NCBI RefSeq assembly: GCF_026041215.1 | Contig: NZ_JAPEIQ010000013.1 | Span: 1 to 64,000 of the forward strand | Length of the DNA stretch: 64,000 nt | From: Hoyosella sp. YIM 151337 | Lineage (GTDB): Bacteria > Actinomycetota > Actinomycetes > Mycobacteriales > Mycobacteriaceae | Reading direction: 5' to 3' | Shown: in pieces, positions 46,921-55,410 of the stretch | Position numbering within the stretch: position 1 is the stretch's first letter | Layout: every line of letters begins with the position of its first letter | Translations under genes and position numbers: made by a program | Notes under the pieces: model-generated | Seen by the model: the letters and a program-made list of their open reading frames with translations, nothing else | What the model was told of the DNA's origin: nothing | Databases searched by the model: none

Positions 46921-47664
46921 ATGACCACTTATCGTCGCCCAGCTACGAGCACCCGCGTCCGGCGCTTTGCCGCGATGCTGTACGAAACCCTCTGCGGGAT
47001 CGCTTTGATCAAGATTCACGTGATCCTCGGCCGGCCACTGCGGAACTGGCGCACGACCTGGGGCACCACAGCTGCGGAACGGGACCGCACATACCCTGGC
47101 GACGACCTCGTCCGGGAACCGGGCTGGAGTTACACGCACGCCGTGACAGTCGCCGCTCCTCCAGCAGATGTATGGCCGTGGATCGTGCAAATCGGTCAGG
47201 GCCGCGGCGGCTTATACAGTTACGTGGGCCTCGAGAACCTCATTGGCTGTCGCATCACCAATACCGATTCAGTCTTGCCGGAGTTCCAGGAACTCCGGCC
47301 CGGAGACGCGATCCATCTGCATCCGAAGGCACCGCCGATACCGGTGGTGTTCGTCGAAGCTGACAGTCATCTCGTTATGCACGGCCACGATCCACAGACC
47401 AGCGAGGGCACTGTATGGGGGTTTCACCTGCTCCCCCACGATGGCAGCACCACGCGGGTCATCGAACGGGGCTGCTACAGCTACGGGCCGTCCCTGCGAA
47501 GCCGACTCACCTTCGGTCCCCTGCTGCTTGAGCCCATCAGCTTCGTCATGAGCCGAAAAATGTTGCTCACCATCAGGAAGCTCGCTGAACACCTAACGGT
47601 CAGCCGCCCTGAGCACGCAAGCGCCCCCATCCGTGCCAGCGATCGATCTCGATCCAGGCACTAA
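46921..47664 (+). CDS. SRPBCC-family protein
   Basis: A 247-residue protein with a START/SRPBCC ligand-binding fold: GWSYTHAVTVAAPPADVWPWIVQIGQGRGGLYSYVGLENLIGC, then FQELRPGDAIHLHP and VWGFHLLPHDGSTTRVIERG. A short hydrophobic stretch near residues 20-38 may associate it with the membrane. Related proteins in actinobacteria are uncharacterised. Its 3' end overlaps the convergent PPOX gene by 65 bases, so the Arg/Ser-rich tail is presumably non-essential. Confidence 0.85.
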   Translation: MTTYRRPATSTRVRRFAAMLYETLCGIALIKIHVILGRPLRNWRTTWGTTAAERDRTYPGDDLVREPGWSYTHAVTVAAPPADVWPWIVQIGQGRGGLYSYVGLENLIGCRITNTDSVLPEFQELRPGDAIHLHPKAPPIPVVFVEADSHLVMHGHDPQTSEGTVWGFHLLPHDGSTTRVIERGCYSYGPSLRSRLTFGPLLLEPISFVMSRKMLLTIRKLAEHLTVSRPEHASAPIRASDRSRSRH

Positions 47665-48013
47665 CCCGCGGCCGGTCCCGGACCGGATACTGCTGGCCGG
47701 TGTAATGGCGCGCGATCCGATCGATATCACGCAGCCCCTCGTCATCGGCAAACTCAACCACACGGCCCTGAACACTGACGTGTGTGATCCAATCGTCAGG
47801 ATCCATCGCGCTCACACTGACTCGCGGGTCGCTGCGCAGGTATTCGAGCCGCTTGCGCCCGGCGTCCATGTTCACGAGCACTCTGCCGTCCTCAAAGAGA
47901 TACCACGTGGGTACAGACACGGGTTGCCCGTCGGGCCGCACCGAGCTGATCGTCGCGTAGTTCGGGCGTGCGAACATCTCTGCCGCATCGCTGGGCAGAG
48001 GTGGTTGAGGCAT
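47600..48013 (-). CDS. PPOX-class F420/FMN-dependent enzyme
   Basis: A 137-residue split beta-barrel flavin/deazaflavin-binding protein: EMFARPNYATISSVRPDGQPVSVPTWYLFEDGRVLVNMDAGRKRLEYLRSDPRVSVSAMDPDDW is the PPOX signature region. In this lineage such proteins often use F420 to reduce or oxidise small molecules. ATG 48013 follows AAAGGA; the in-frame ATG at 48094 lies within the preceding LLM gene. It is the second gene of an operon with the LLM enzyme, starting 2 bases after that stop. Confidence 0.92.
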   Translation of the reverse strand: MPQPPLPSDAAEMFARPNYATISSVRPDGQPVSVPTWYLFEDGRVLVNMDAGRKRLEYLRSDPRVSVSAMDPDDWITHVSVQGRVVEFADDEGLRDIDRIARHYTGQQYPVRDRPRVSAWIEIDRWHGWGRLRAQGG

Positions 48014-48015
48014 GA

Positions 48016-49044
48016 TTATCCTTTCGTGGTGATTGACGCGTGTTGCGGTGCTAGCCCACAGACCTCGGCTACGATTTCGAGTGAGCGCAGCCACGCGTCC
48101 CGATCAACGGCAGCGGACAGCACGATAAGTTCGTCCGCGTGCGCGTGTTCTGCGAACTCATCGAGGTATTGTCTGACTTCATCTGGTGTGCCGACGGCTG
48201 AGTAGCGCGCCATCTGACGTACCTGCTGCCCGGCGGTCGAATGGAGCAGCAGCTCGGCCTCCTCGGCGGTGAAGCGCCGGCCGCTGTGTTTGCCCACGAG
48301 CCTGACGACGCGATGCCGCTGCGCAGCATCGAACAGACGCATCGCCTCAGCCGGTGAGTCCGCGGCGATGACGTTGACACCGGCCATCACGTATGGGTGC
48401 TCGAGTTGCTCGGAAGGCTGGAATTCTTTCCGGTACACCGCCACCGCCGCCTCGAGAGCATCTGGCGCGAAATGCGAAGCGAATGCATACGGTAAGCCGA
48501 GAGCCGCAGCGAGGCGAGCGCCGAAAAGCGAGGAACCCAAAATGTAGAGCGGCACTTTCGTTCCTGCTCCCGGGACCGCCGCCACACCCGGAATCCGTGA
48601 TTCGCCCGCCAGGTAGGCCTGTAGTTCTAATACGTCTTGCGGGAATCTGTCCGCCGATGTGGCATCACGGCGCAGCGCACGCAGCGTGGTCTGATCCGTG
48701 CCTGGCGCCCGGCCCAGCCCCAGATCGATCCGGCCGGGATGCAGAGTCGCTAGTGTGCCGAACTGTTCAGCGATAACCAGCGGTGAGTGATTGGGCAGCA
48801 TCACTCCCCCCGCCCCCAGCCGGATCGCCGAAGTGTGGGCAGCGATATGACCTATGAGCACGCTCGTCGCGGAGGAGGCGATCGATTTCATGTTGTGGTG
48901 CTCCGCGTACCAGATCCGCTTGTAGCCCCACCTTTCTGCGTGCTGCGCCAGGGTTACGCTAGCGGCGAAGCTGTCATTGACCGTTTCATCGTCGGCAACG
49001 GTGGCGAGGTCGAGTATTGAGAAGGCACACCGTCGTTTCAACAC
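48016..49044 (-). CDS. LLM class flavin-dependent oxidoreductase (MsnO8-like)
   Basis: A 342-residue luciferase-like TIM-barrel protein: [99 protein letters not shown]. It is probably a monooxygenase or dehydrogenase using FMNH2 or F420. Start is GTG 49044. Pairing with a PPOX-class gene directly downstream suggests that the two share a deazaflavin or flavin cofactor, but the substrate is unknown. Confidence 0.93.
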   Translation of the reverse strand: MLKRRCAFSILDLATVADDETVNDSFAASVTLAQHAERWGYKRIWYAEHHNMKSIASSATSVLIGHIAAHTSAIRLGAGGVMLPNHSPLVIAEQFGTLATLHPGRIDLGLGRAPGTDQTTLRALRRDATSADRFPQDVLELQAYLAGESRIPGVAAVPGAGTKVPLYILGSSLFGARLAAALGLPYAFASHFAPDALEAAVAVYRKEFQPSEQLEHPYVMAGVNVIAADSPAEAMRLFDAAQRHRVVRLVGKHSGRRFTAEEAELLLHSTAGQQVRQMARYSAVGTPDEVRQYLDEFAEHAHADELIVLSAAVDRDAWLRSLEIVAEVCGLAPQHASITTKG

Positions 49045-49090
49045 TAAGTTCCGTGGCAGTATTTCCGCCGCTGACCACTACGCTGACACC

Positions 49091-49552
49091 ATGGCTGTCG
49101 CAACGACGAAGAAGGTGTCCCGCGCCGAGTTGCTCGAATTCGTCCGCACCCGCCATCACTGCGTGCTCGTCACGCGAAAAAGGGACGGTGGGCTGCAAAT
49201 GTCTCCGGTCACTTCGGGCGTCGACAGCGAGGGCCGAATAGTCATCGCCACGTATCCAGAACGGGCCAAAACGCGCAACGCACGGCGTGATCCGCAGGTC
49301 AGCATCTGCGTGCTGTCGGACGCGTTCAGTGACGCGTATGTCCACGTGGAGGGAAACGCTGAAGTCCTTGACATGCCCGGCGCCCTCGAGCCGCTCGTGG
49401 AGTACTACAGGTGCATAGCGGGTGAGCATCCCAACTGGGATGAATACCGGGACGCGATGCGCGAGCAAGGGAAAAGCCTCATCCGCATCACGCCAACGGC
49501 GTGGGGTCCCATCGCTACCGGCGGCTTTCCGCCTGCACAGAACCGGACGTAA
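49091..49552 (+). CDS. PPOX-class F420-dependent oxidoreductase (Rv1155-like)
   Basis: A 153-residue split-barrel protein: KVSRAELLEFVRTRHHCVLVTRKRDGGLQMSPVTSGVDSEGRIVIATYPERAKTRNARRDPQVSICVLSD and VHVEGNAEVLDMPGALEPLVEYYR. Length and motifs fit the Rv1155-like F420-binding group. ATG 49091 (MAVATTKK) is chosen, with no strong ribosome-binding site but good alignment to the family N-terminus. It is divergent from the LLM-PPOX operon, with a 46-base spacer. Confidence 0.92.
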   Translation: MAVATTKKVSRAELLEFVRTRHHCVLVTRKRDGGLQMSPVTSGVDSEGRIVIATYPERAKTRNARRDPQVSICVLSDAFSDAYVHVEGNAEVLDMPGALEPLVEYYRCIAGEHPNWDEYRDAMREQGKSLIRITPTAWGPIATGGFPPAQNRT

Positions 49553-49622
49553 GGTCCCGCGGCCGGAAATCAGGGCCGAAGGCCTCTACCTGCTTACCGG
49601 GAAACGGAGTGCCCTTGGTGCT

Positions 49623-50318
49623 ATGACCCGTATGGCAGGACAAGCACCCATCGTGCGGGATGCTCGCGGCGACGCGAACCTCGTCCGCCCCTGGACTCTC
49701 GCGTTCGTTGTCGGGGAACTCGCTGGCTTCATTCCGCCCGCTGTAGCCGGAGTGACGCTCGGCATGCTCGCCGCCCCCGATTTCGCTTTCGTCATATTCC
49801 TCACGCTGGCGGGCGTGGCGGAAGGTGCAGTGCTCGGCGCTGCCCAGGCGTGGGTGCTGCGGCGGTACGCGCCTGGAATCGACTCGCGGCAGTGGATCAC
49901 CGCAACAGCTGCGGCCGCAGGCTTCGCATGGTTTATCGGGATGGGCACTAGCGTGATCGGTGGCTCGTCAACTGCGCCAGCGTGGGTGATGATCGTTCTG
50001 CTCTCTCCACTCTGGGTTATGGCACTTGTCGGTATGGGCTTTGCGCAATGGACGGTCCTGAGACAAACGGTCCCGCGTTCGGCCCGCTGGATTTGGGTTA
50101 CCGCAGCGGCATGGCTGGCCGGCGTGACCATCCCCATCGTCGCGCTGTCGGCTGTCCCTGATGGATGGCCCATCTGGACCCACGGCGTAGTGGGGCTGGC
50201 AGCCGCTGTCGCCATGGGCCTCACTGTGGGGGCGCTCACTGGCCGTACACTCACCAATCTCCTGCTAACGCAGCGAATACATAGCGGTATTGCGGGTACG
50301 CGATCCGGGAGACCGTAG
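49623..50318 (+). CDS. Hypothetical membrane protein
   Basis: A 231-residue protein with about six hydrophobic segments (AFVVGELAGFIPPAVAGVTLGML, FVIFLTLAGVAEGAVLGAAQ, WVMIVLLSPLWVMALVGMGFAQW, WVTAAAWLAGVTIPIVALS, and others). No family-level function is known to me. The basic WTVLRQTVPRSARW loop and a cytosolic short tail are the only soluble parts. Start is uncertain: ATG 49623 is used, and ATG 49632 would also give MAGQAPIVRD. It precedes an SDR gene by 12 bases, possibly as one unit. Confidence 0.7.
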   Translation: MTRMAGQAPIVRDARGDANLVRPWTLAFVVGELAGFIPPAVAGVTLGMLAAPDFAFVIFLTLAGVAEGAVLGAAQAWVLRRYAPGIDSRQWITATAAAAGFAWFIGMGTSVIGGSSTAPAWVMIVLLSPLWVMALVGMGFAQWTVLRQTVPRSARWIWVTAAAWLAGVTIPIVALSAVPDGWPIWTHGVVGLAAAVAMGLTVGALTGRTLTNLLLTQRIHSGIAGTRSGRP

Positions 50319-50330
50319 AGGAGGAGTCAT

Positions 50331-51146
50331 ATGCCCTTGCGAGCCCCCACTGCACAAAACCCGCTCGTTGCCGTCGTTACTGGTTCCGATTCCGGCATCG
50401 GCCGCGCGATCGCAGCGGAATTGGCAGCGCACGGTGTGAGTGTCGGCATCACATACAACTCTGACAAAGAAGGAGCTGAAGACACCGCGATGGAGGCACG
50501 CAAGAAGGGCGTGCGGGCGGCGGTGCGCCATCTTGATCTCTCGGACTTGCCGCGTTCGCCGCTGGCGGTTGACTCACTCGCAGACGAGTTAGGTGCACTG
50601 GACATCCTGGTGAACTGCGCAGGCACCGGTTCGTCGGAGCCTGCACTGGATATGCCCTACGAACGGTGGCGCGAGGTCGTGTCCGTCGACCTTGACGGTG
50701 CGTTTCTGTGCAGCCAGGTCGCGGCGCGCCGTATGGTCGCGCGAGGCGAAGGCGGCCGCATCATCAATATCACCAGCGTGCACGAACACGCTCCCCGCGT
50801 CGGAGCAGCACCGTATTGCGCCGCGAAAGCTGGATTGGGCGCGCTCACGAAAGTTCTCGCCCTGGAACTCTCCGAGTACGGCATCACCGTGAACTCCGTC
50901 GCGCCCGGGGAAATATCAACGCCAATGACCGGGCAAGATGACGTTGAACCAGCAAGTCAGCCACGGCCCGGGTACCCACTGAAGCGGCCTGGACACGCTC
51001 ATGAAGTTGCTGCGGTGGTGAGTTTCCTTGCTTCGCCTGCCGCCGAATACGTGACGGGCTCGTCATACGTCGTTGACGGCGGAATGCTGCTCATGGGACC
51101 GCAGGCAAGCGGCGCACTCGAAACCGCTGCGTGGCGCGAGGGCTGA
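50331..51146 (+). CDS. Short-chain dehydrogenase/reductase
   Basis: A 271-residue classical SDR: the cofactor motif TGSDSGIGRAIA, a VNCAGTGSSEPAL strand, and the catalytic set Ser in ITSVHEHAP, Tyr in YCAAKAG, and Lys. VAPGEISTPMTG and PAAEYVTGSSYVVDGGMLL are typical ends. It likely oxidises or reduces an alcohol or ketone with NAD(P). Start ATG 50331 has GAGGAGG upstream. It converges on the M50 protease gene. Confidence 0.94.
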   Translation: MPLRAPTAQNPLVAVVTGSDSGIGRAIAAELAAHGVSVGITYNSDKEGAEDTAMEARKKGVRAAVRHLDLSDLPRSPLAVDSLADELGALDILVNCAGTGSSEPALDMPYERWREVVSVDLDGAFLCSQVAARRMVARGEGGRIINITSVHEHAPRVGAAPYCAAKAGLGALTKVLALELSEYGITVNSVAPGEISTPMTGQDDVEPASQPRPGYPLKRPGHAHEVAAVVSFLASPAAEYVTGSSYVVDGGMLLMGPQASGALETAAWREG

Positions 51147-51149
51147 CGT

Positions 51150-52268
51150 TTAGGGGTGCCGCCCGCTTGCGTGCCGAATGATTGCGTCCGGCGTGATGAC
51201 GCCGGCGAGTCTGTGGCCATCCATGACTGCGACGAGATCGCGCCCGAACCGCAGCGGTACCTGCGTGACTAAGCTGCCAAGATCCGTCTCGAATCCCACG
51301 ATTGCGTCGTCGGGCAGCTCGCGTGCGACGTCTCGGATGGGGGCAGCTGCCCGGTTGTCGCGGGCTGCATTCACCAGCTCTTCCAGGCTGACGACACCGA
51401 CGGGCTGTCCATCGTAAGAAACGACGGGAAAAACGCCGCCGCGGCTGAGGCCAGGGGTGCTGGTGAGAAACGTTTCCACCTGCCACCATTCTGGCGCGAC
51501 GTCAAACTGCCGGGTCATCACATCTTTGGCGAGCAGGCCAGCAAACTGCTGGCGCGCGGACGCTGCCGTTCGCTCGGCCGCGGCTGCCATCAGCATGAAC
51601 CAGCCGATCAGCACCAGCCACAAGCCGCCGGCTGAGGCGAACACGGCTTGTACGAGGCCTAAGACGATGAAGCCGAACCCCAATGCGCGGCCAAAGCTAG
51701 CTGCTTTCAGCGACGCCTGTTCCCGGTCGCCGCTGCGCCGCCAAAGAAATGCGCGCAGTACCCGGCCACCATCGAGTGGCGCCCCTGGGAGCATGTTGAA
51801 TACCGCGACTATCGCGTTCACAAGGCCAAGCCAGATGATCGCGGCGAGCACCAGCGGGTCGAACCACTGTCTGGTCAGGTACGCCGCGAGAAACGCAGCG
51901 ACGGCGACACCGAGGCTTGCGAGTGGGCCTACGACGGCGATCCTGAACTCCGCGCGCGGGGTGCGGGGGTTCTCTGCGAGCTCGGCGACTCCACCGAGCA
52001 GCCACAGCGTTATCCGGGTGACTTTGACGCCATATGACTGCGCGACGAGTGCGTGTGCCAGTTCGTGCGCGAGCAGCGACGCCAGAAAAACTACCGCACC
52101 GATTACCGCGACAGTCCCGTAAGCGGCGGCACTGCGGCCCGGTACCGCTGACGGCAATATGGAAGCACCGAGAATGAACGTGATGAGCCCGAAAATCGCG
52201 AGCACCGACCAGTGGGCACCCACAGGTATACCTGCTGCCCGGCCGAGCGGAATCCTGCCACCCTGCAT
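51150..52268 (-). CDS. M50 site-2 protease with CBS domains
   Basis: A 372-residue intramembrane zinc protease. HELAH (His68, Glu69, His72) lies in the first membrane core, and LPGAPLDGGRV supplies the third ligand Asp. Five to six hydrophobic segments are followed by a C-terminal CBS pair (AKDVMTRQFDVAPEWW, GVVSLEELVNAARDN, GHRLAGVITPDAIIRHA). CBS-fused S2P proteins are thought to be gated by nucleotides or small ligands. ATG 52268 is preferred since GGAGG lies 5 bases upstream; an in-frame ATG at 52280 is slightly longer. Confidence 0.93.
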   Translation of the reverse strand: MQGGRIPLGRAAGIPVGAHWSVLAIFGLITFILGASILPSAVPGRSAAAYGTVAVIGAVVFLASLLAHELAHALVAQSYGVKVTRITLWLLGGVAELAENPRTPRAEFRIAVVGPLASLGVAVAAFLAAYLTRQWFDPLVLAAIIWLGLVNAIVAVFNMLPGAPLDGGRVLRAFLWRRSGDREQASLKAASFGRALGFGFIVLGLVQAVFASAGGLWLVLIGWFMLMAAAAERTAASARQQFAGLLAKDVMTRQFDVAPEWWQVETFLTSTPGLSRGGVFPVVSYDGQPVGVVSLEELVNAARDNRAAAPIRDVARELPDDAIVGFETDLGSLVTQVPLRFGRDLVAVMDGHRLAGVITPDAIIRHASGRHP

Positions 52269-52351
52269 CGAGGCCTCCAATCTGACGCGTAAGTCCCATT
52301 CTCCGGGTTTTCCCGGCTGAAGACAGGAATGCGGCGACCGGGCCGCCAGAC

Positions 52352-53236
52352 TTAGGCGAAATCGCTGACCACGAAGTCGCGGAACGCACGGACGGGCCGA
52401 CTCAGCGCCGCGCCTGCCTTCCAGATGATGCCCACCTCGCGCATGGATCCCGGTCCGCTAAGGGGAACTTGCACGAGGCCTTCAGGCAGAAGGGGGCTCT
52501 GCTCGACGGGCATGATAGCGACCCCAAGTCCGGCAGCGACCATTCCCGAGATGGTGAACAGTTCGGAGGTTTCGAAGGTGATGTGCGGCTGAAAGTTTGC
52601 TGTCGCGCACAGCTCTTCCAGGATGCGCCGCATCCCGTAGCCGGGATGCATCGTGATGAACGGCTCGGCGGCAGCTTCGGCGAGGTCCACACTGTGTCTG
52701 CGCGCGAGCGGATGGTCCGCATGCACGGCGAGCGCAAGCTGCTGCGGTGTGAGCAGACTCCACGCGACCGCGGCAGACGTCGGGCGGGGTGAAACTATCG
52801 CGAGTTCGGTGTCCCCGGATTCCACCTTGCTGGCGATGGTGGCTGCCGCATCTTGCTCGAGTTCGAACCGGACACGGGGTTCTTGTGCACGAAACTCCCG
52901 GATTAGGCGCGGTATTAACCAGACGCCGAACGAGTGGAGAAACCCAAGGCGCACGGTACCGTGCGACGGATTGGCGAGGTCCTCGATGCGGCGGCATGCC
53001 GCGTCCAGTTCGGCCTTCGCGCGGCGGGCATGTTCAAGATAAATCTCGCCGTTGGTGTTCAGCTCGAGGCGACGGCCGTGCCGGCTGAACAGTGACGCGC
53101 CGACTGCGTGTTCGAGTCGCCGCAGCTGCCGTGACAGTGTGGGCTGCGAAATACCGAGTTCCTCGGCCGCTGCGGTGACCTGCCCGTGCTCTGCGACGGT
53201 AATGAAGAGGTGAAGCTCATCACTGTGACTGGGCAT
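52352..53236 (-). CDS. LysR-family transcriptional regulator
   Basis: A 294-residue LysR-type regulator: N-terminal helix-turn-helix (DELHLFITVAEHGQVTAAAEELGISQPTLSRQLRRLEHAVGASLF) and a periplasmic-binding-like effector domain (VRLGFLHSFGVWLIPRLIREF, MVAAGLGVAIMP). It is divergent from an MFS exporter gene, and a short near-palindrome lies in the spacer, so it probably controls that exporter and its own expression. Confidence 0.95.
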   Translation of the reverse strand: MPSHSDELHLFITVAEHGQVTAAAEELGISQPTLSRQLRRLEHAVGASLFSRHGRRLELNTNGEIYLEHARRAKAELDAACRRIEDLANPSHGTVRLGFLHSFGVWLIPRLIREFRAQEPRVRFELEQDAAATIASKVESGDTELAIVSPRPTSAAVAWSLLTPQQLALAVHADHPLARRHSVDLAEAAAEPFITMHPGYGMRRILEELCATANFQPHITFETSELFTISGMVAAGLGVAIMPVEQSPLLPEGLVQVPLSGPGSMREVGIIWKAGAALSRPVRAFRDFVVSDFA

Positions 53237-53255
53237 TGGCTGGACCGCCTATCAG

Positions 53256-53269
53256 TTTGTATACACAAA
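53256..53269. promoter_or_regulatory. Candidate LysR box
   Basis: TTTGTATACACAAA: 5-base arms with a 4-base centre, 19 bases upstream of the LysR start in the 96-base AT-rich spacer shared with the MFS gene. LysR boxes often follow a T-N11-A pattern, and T-N11-A fits parts of this element. Assigned by position. Confidence 0.35.
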
Positions 53270-53332
53270 AAGCATACTATCCCATACATCCATGCATTTT
53301 CTTTTCCCGCGGTGCACGCGGACGATGCTGGT

Positions 53333-54568
53333 ATGGCCGCAGTGATCGAGACCACCGCCAAACCCGAGGCGCACAAGCTGCGCTCGCGCGGGTACCGCCG
53401 GGTTACCGCCGCGTTGTTTGTCGCAGGTGTGGCGACGTTTGGATCGATGTACGCCACGCAGGCTGTTCTGCCGGAGTTCTCTCAGCAATTCGGCGCCTCG
53501 CCCGCCAAAGCTGCCCTCGCCATGTCGCTCACGACCGGCATGCTCGCCCTGACGATCATCCCGGCGAGTGCGCTCTCTGCGCGTTTCGGCAGGACTCGGG
53601 TGATGACGGTGTCGGCCTTGTCAGCCGCTGTCATTGGGCTGCTGGTCCCGCTCGCGCCGTCGCTGGAGGTGCTGCTGGCGCTGCGCGCAGCCCAGGGCGT
53701 AGCACTTGCCGGAGTACCGGCGGTCGCCATGGCCTATTTGGCGGAAGAGGTCGACGCCACCTCACTGGGGCGTGCGATGGGTCTCTATATCGCCGGAACA
53801 ACCATTGGCGGCCTTCTCGGCAGAGTTCTCACTGCGTCGATGCTCGACGTCACGACGTGGCGCTGGGCCCTTGAGGTGGCTGCGCTGGTGGCGGCGTTGA
53901 GCGCGATCGCGCTTGTGCGCCTGCTTCCGGCATCGAGGCGGTTCGAGCCACAGCGGGTGACACCCGGCCGAGTCGCAAAGAACGTGGCGAACCACCTGAG
54001 ATCGCCGGTGCTCCTCGCGCTCTGCACAGTCAGTTTTCTGCTGATGGGCAGCTTCGTCGCCGTCTTCAACTTTCTGAGTTATCGTCTGCTCAGCAACCCG
54101 TTCGGTCTCACCGCCACCCTCACCGGACTGGTATTCCTGTTCTATCTGGCGGGCACTTTTTCTTCTCCCCGGGCCGGGCAGCTCTCGGACCGCTACGGCC
54201 GCGCCATCGTCCTTGCCGGCTCGGTTGTCGTCATGCTGGCTGGGATTCTCCTCACAGTCCCCGATTCGCTCGCGGCCGTCCTCATGGGCATCGCTGTGTT
54301 CACGATGGGCTTCTTCAGCGCGCATTCAGTCGCGAGTAGCTGGGTAAGCCTCGCCGCCACCGAGCACCGCGCCGAGGCATCCGCACTGTACCTATTCAGC
54401 TACTACTTAGGGTCGTCTGTTGCTGGAGGTGGTGCCGGGGTCTTCTTCACGATGGGCGGCTGGCCGGCGCTCACGATGTTCGTCGGCGTGCTCATTGTTT
54501 GCGCCCTGCTTCTTGTCGCGTGGAGTGCGAGGGATGGTCGCAAGGTCTCAGCAGGGAAAGGCCTTTAG
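53333..54568 (+). CDS. MFS exporter (YnfM/arabinose efflux-like)
   Basis: A 411-residue 12-helix major facilitator transporter: FVAGVATFGSMYATQAVLPEFSQQF, the loop motif ALSARFGRTRVM, RAAQGVALAGVPAVAMAYLAEEV, GLYIAGTTIGGLLGRVL, and C-terminal LSDRYGRAIVLAGSVVV. It resembles drug or sugar efflux proteins of the YnfM-like group. Start ATG 53333 is given, and an in-frame GTG 53312 or earlier frames have weak ribosome-binding sites. It is divergent from a LysR gene and probably induced by that regulator's ligand. Confidence 0.92.
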   Translation: MAAVIETTAKPEAHKLRSRGYRRVTAALFVAGVATFGSMYATQAVLPEFSQQFGASPAKAALAMSLTTGMLALTIIPASALSARFGRTRVMTVSALSAAVIGLLVPLAPSLEVLLALRAAQGVALAGVPAVAMAYLAEEVDATSLGRAMGLYIAGTTIGGLLGRVLTASMLDVTTWRWALEVAALVAALSAIALVRLLPASRRFEPQRVTPGRVAKNVANHLRSPVLLALCTVSFLLMGSFVAVFNFLSYRLLSNPFGLTATLTGLVFLFYLAGTFSSPRAGQLSDRYGRAIVLAGSVVVMLAGILLTVPDSLAAVLMGIAVFTMGFFSAHSVASSWVSLAATEHRAEASALYLFSYYLGSSVAGGGAGVFFTMGGWPALTMFVGVLIVCALLLVAWSARDGRKVSAGKGL

Positions 54569-54638
54569 TCTCTTACAAAAGGAAGCTCCGCCGGTAGATT
54601 CGACGATGAATTAGCCGCTCACAGTGAGGTGTAAGTCG

Positions 54639-54848
54639 ATGACGTCGTGGAAAGATCTGAGCCCTGCCCAGCGCGGTGTACTGCTCGGCGCTGCTTCTGT
54701 TCAGCTCAGCCTGGCTGCCGCCGCGTGGTCAGACCTGGCTTGCAGGCCCGCGACAGAGGTCAATGGTTCTAAAGCCAAATGGGCGGCGATCATCGCTATC
54801 AACTTCATCGGCCCCATCGCGTACTTCGCGCGAGGCCGCAAACGGTGA
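54639..54848 (+). CDS. Small membrane protein, PLD N-terminal-like
   Basis: A 69-residue protein: MTSWKDLSPAQRGVLLGAASVQLSLAAAAWSDLACRPATEV, then a membrane segment WAAIIAINFIGPIAYFARGRKR. Two hydrophobic helices with a short basic tail resemble the phospholipase D nuclease N-terminal (PLDc_N) or similar small two-helix proteins. ATG 54639 has a GAGGTG-type ribosome-binding site. It stands alone between an MFS gene and a convergent membrane-protein gene. Confidence 0.75.
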   Translation: MTSWKDLSPAQRGVLLGAASVQLSLAAAAWSDLACRPATEVNGSKAKWAAIIAINFIGPIAYFARGRKR

Positions 54849-54855
54849 TGTGACG

Positions 54856-55410
54856 CTACGTGCGCCGGGCCCCTGCCACGATCACACCCGCAGCGATAGC
54901 AGCGACTCCCCCGCCCACAATGCTGAATTTCAGCGCGGCGGCCCACCACGCCAGCTGCGGCCACGGCTCAGCCGGCGGTGCCAGCAATAGGTTCAGCAGC
55001 GCGACGTTTTCCACCATATCGAGCACACCAGCGACAATCTGCAGCAACGCGATCGCCCGGAGTGCCCGCACGTACCGTCCGAAGTGTTGTGCTACCCACA
55101 GACATCCGATCGCAATCGCGGGCACCCACACGGCGATGAACAAGAAATCAAGGCCCAGGTTGAAGGCTGCTTCGATTCGCCCGCGGTCGCCCCAGCTCTC
55201 GATGATCAGCGCTGCGGTCTCAGAATCTCCGGAAAATTCGAATGAGACGATGCCGTGGGGCGCCACGCTTGTGGTCAAGGTGCCACTTGTTGCCCACATC
55301 CCCGCGGACACAACAATAGTGGCAGCGAGGAACGCGAGAAACAATCGCCACAGCGTACGCGGATGCAAAGTGTGGATCCCGAACATAACTGGGATCCTGC
55401 CAGATTTCAC
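54856..55410 (-). CDS. Hypothetical four-helix membrane protein
   Basis: A 184-residue membrane protein with about four hydrophobic stretches (LWRLFLAFLAATIVVSAGMWAT, LGLDFLFIAVWVPAIAIGCLWVAQHF, RALRAIALLQIVAGVLDMVENVALL, and AALKFSIVGGGVAAIAAGVIVAGARR). The loop between the first two is soluble and acidic. The function is unknown. The GTG at 55410 overlaps the stop codon of the sacsin-like gene as GTGA, implying coupling, while an ATG at 55386 with AGGA upstream is an alternative start. Confidence 0.75.
   Translation of the reverse strand: MKSGRIPVMFGIHTLHPRTLWRLFLAFLAATIVVSAGMWATSGTLTTSVAPHGIVSFEFSGDSETAALIIESWGDRGRIEAAFNLGLDFLFIAVWVPAIAIGCLWVAQHFGRYVRALRAIALLQIVAGVLDMVENVALLNLLLAPPAEPWPQLAWWAAALKFSIVGGGVAAIAAGVIVAGARRT

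Noticed and set aside
52303-52316. CCGGG-TTTT-CCCGG hairpin as a terminator
   Set aside because: The arms are only five bases, there is no U-tract, and the position between two minus-strand genes gives only weak support.
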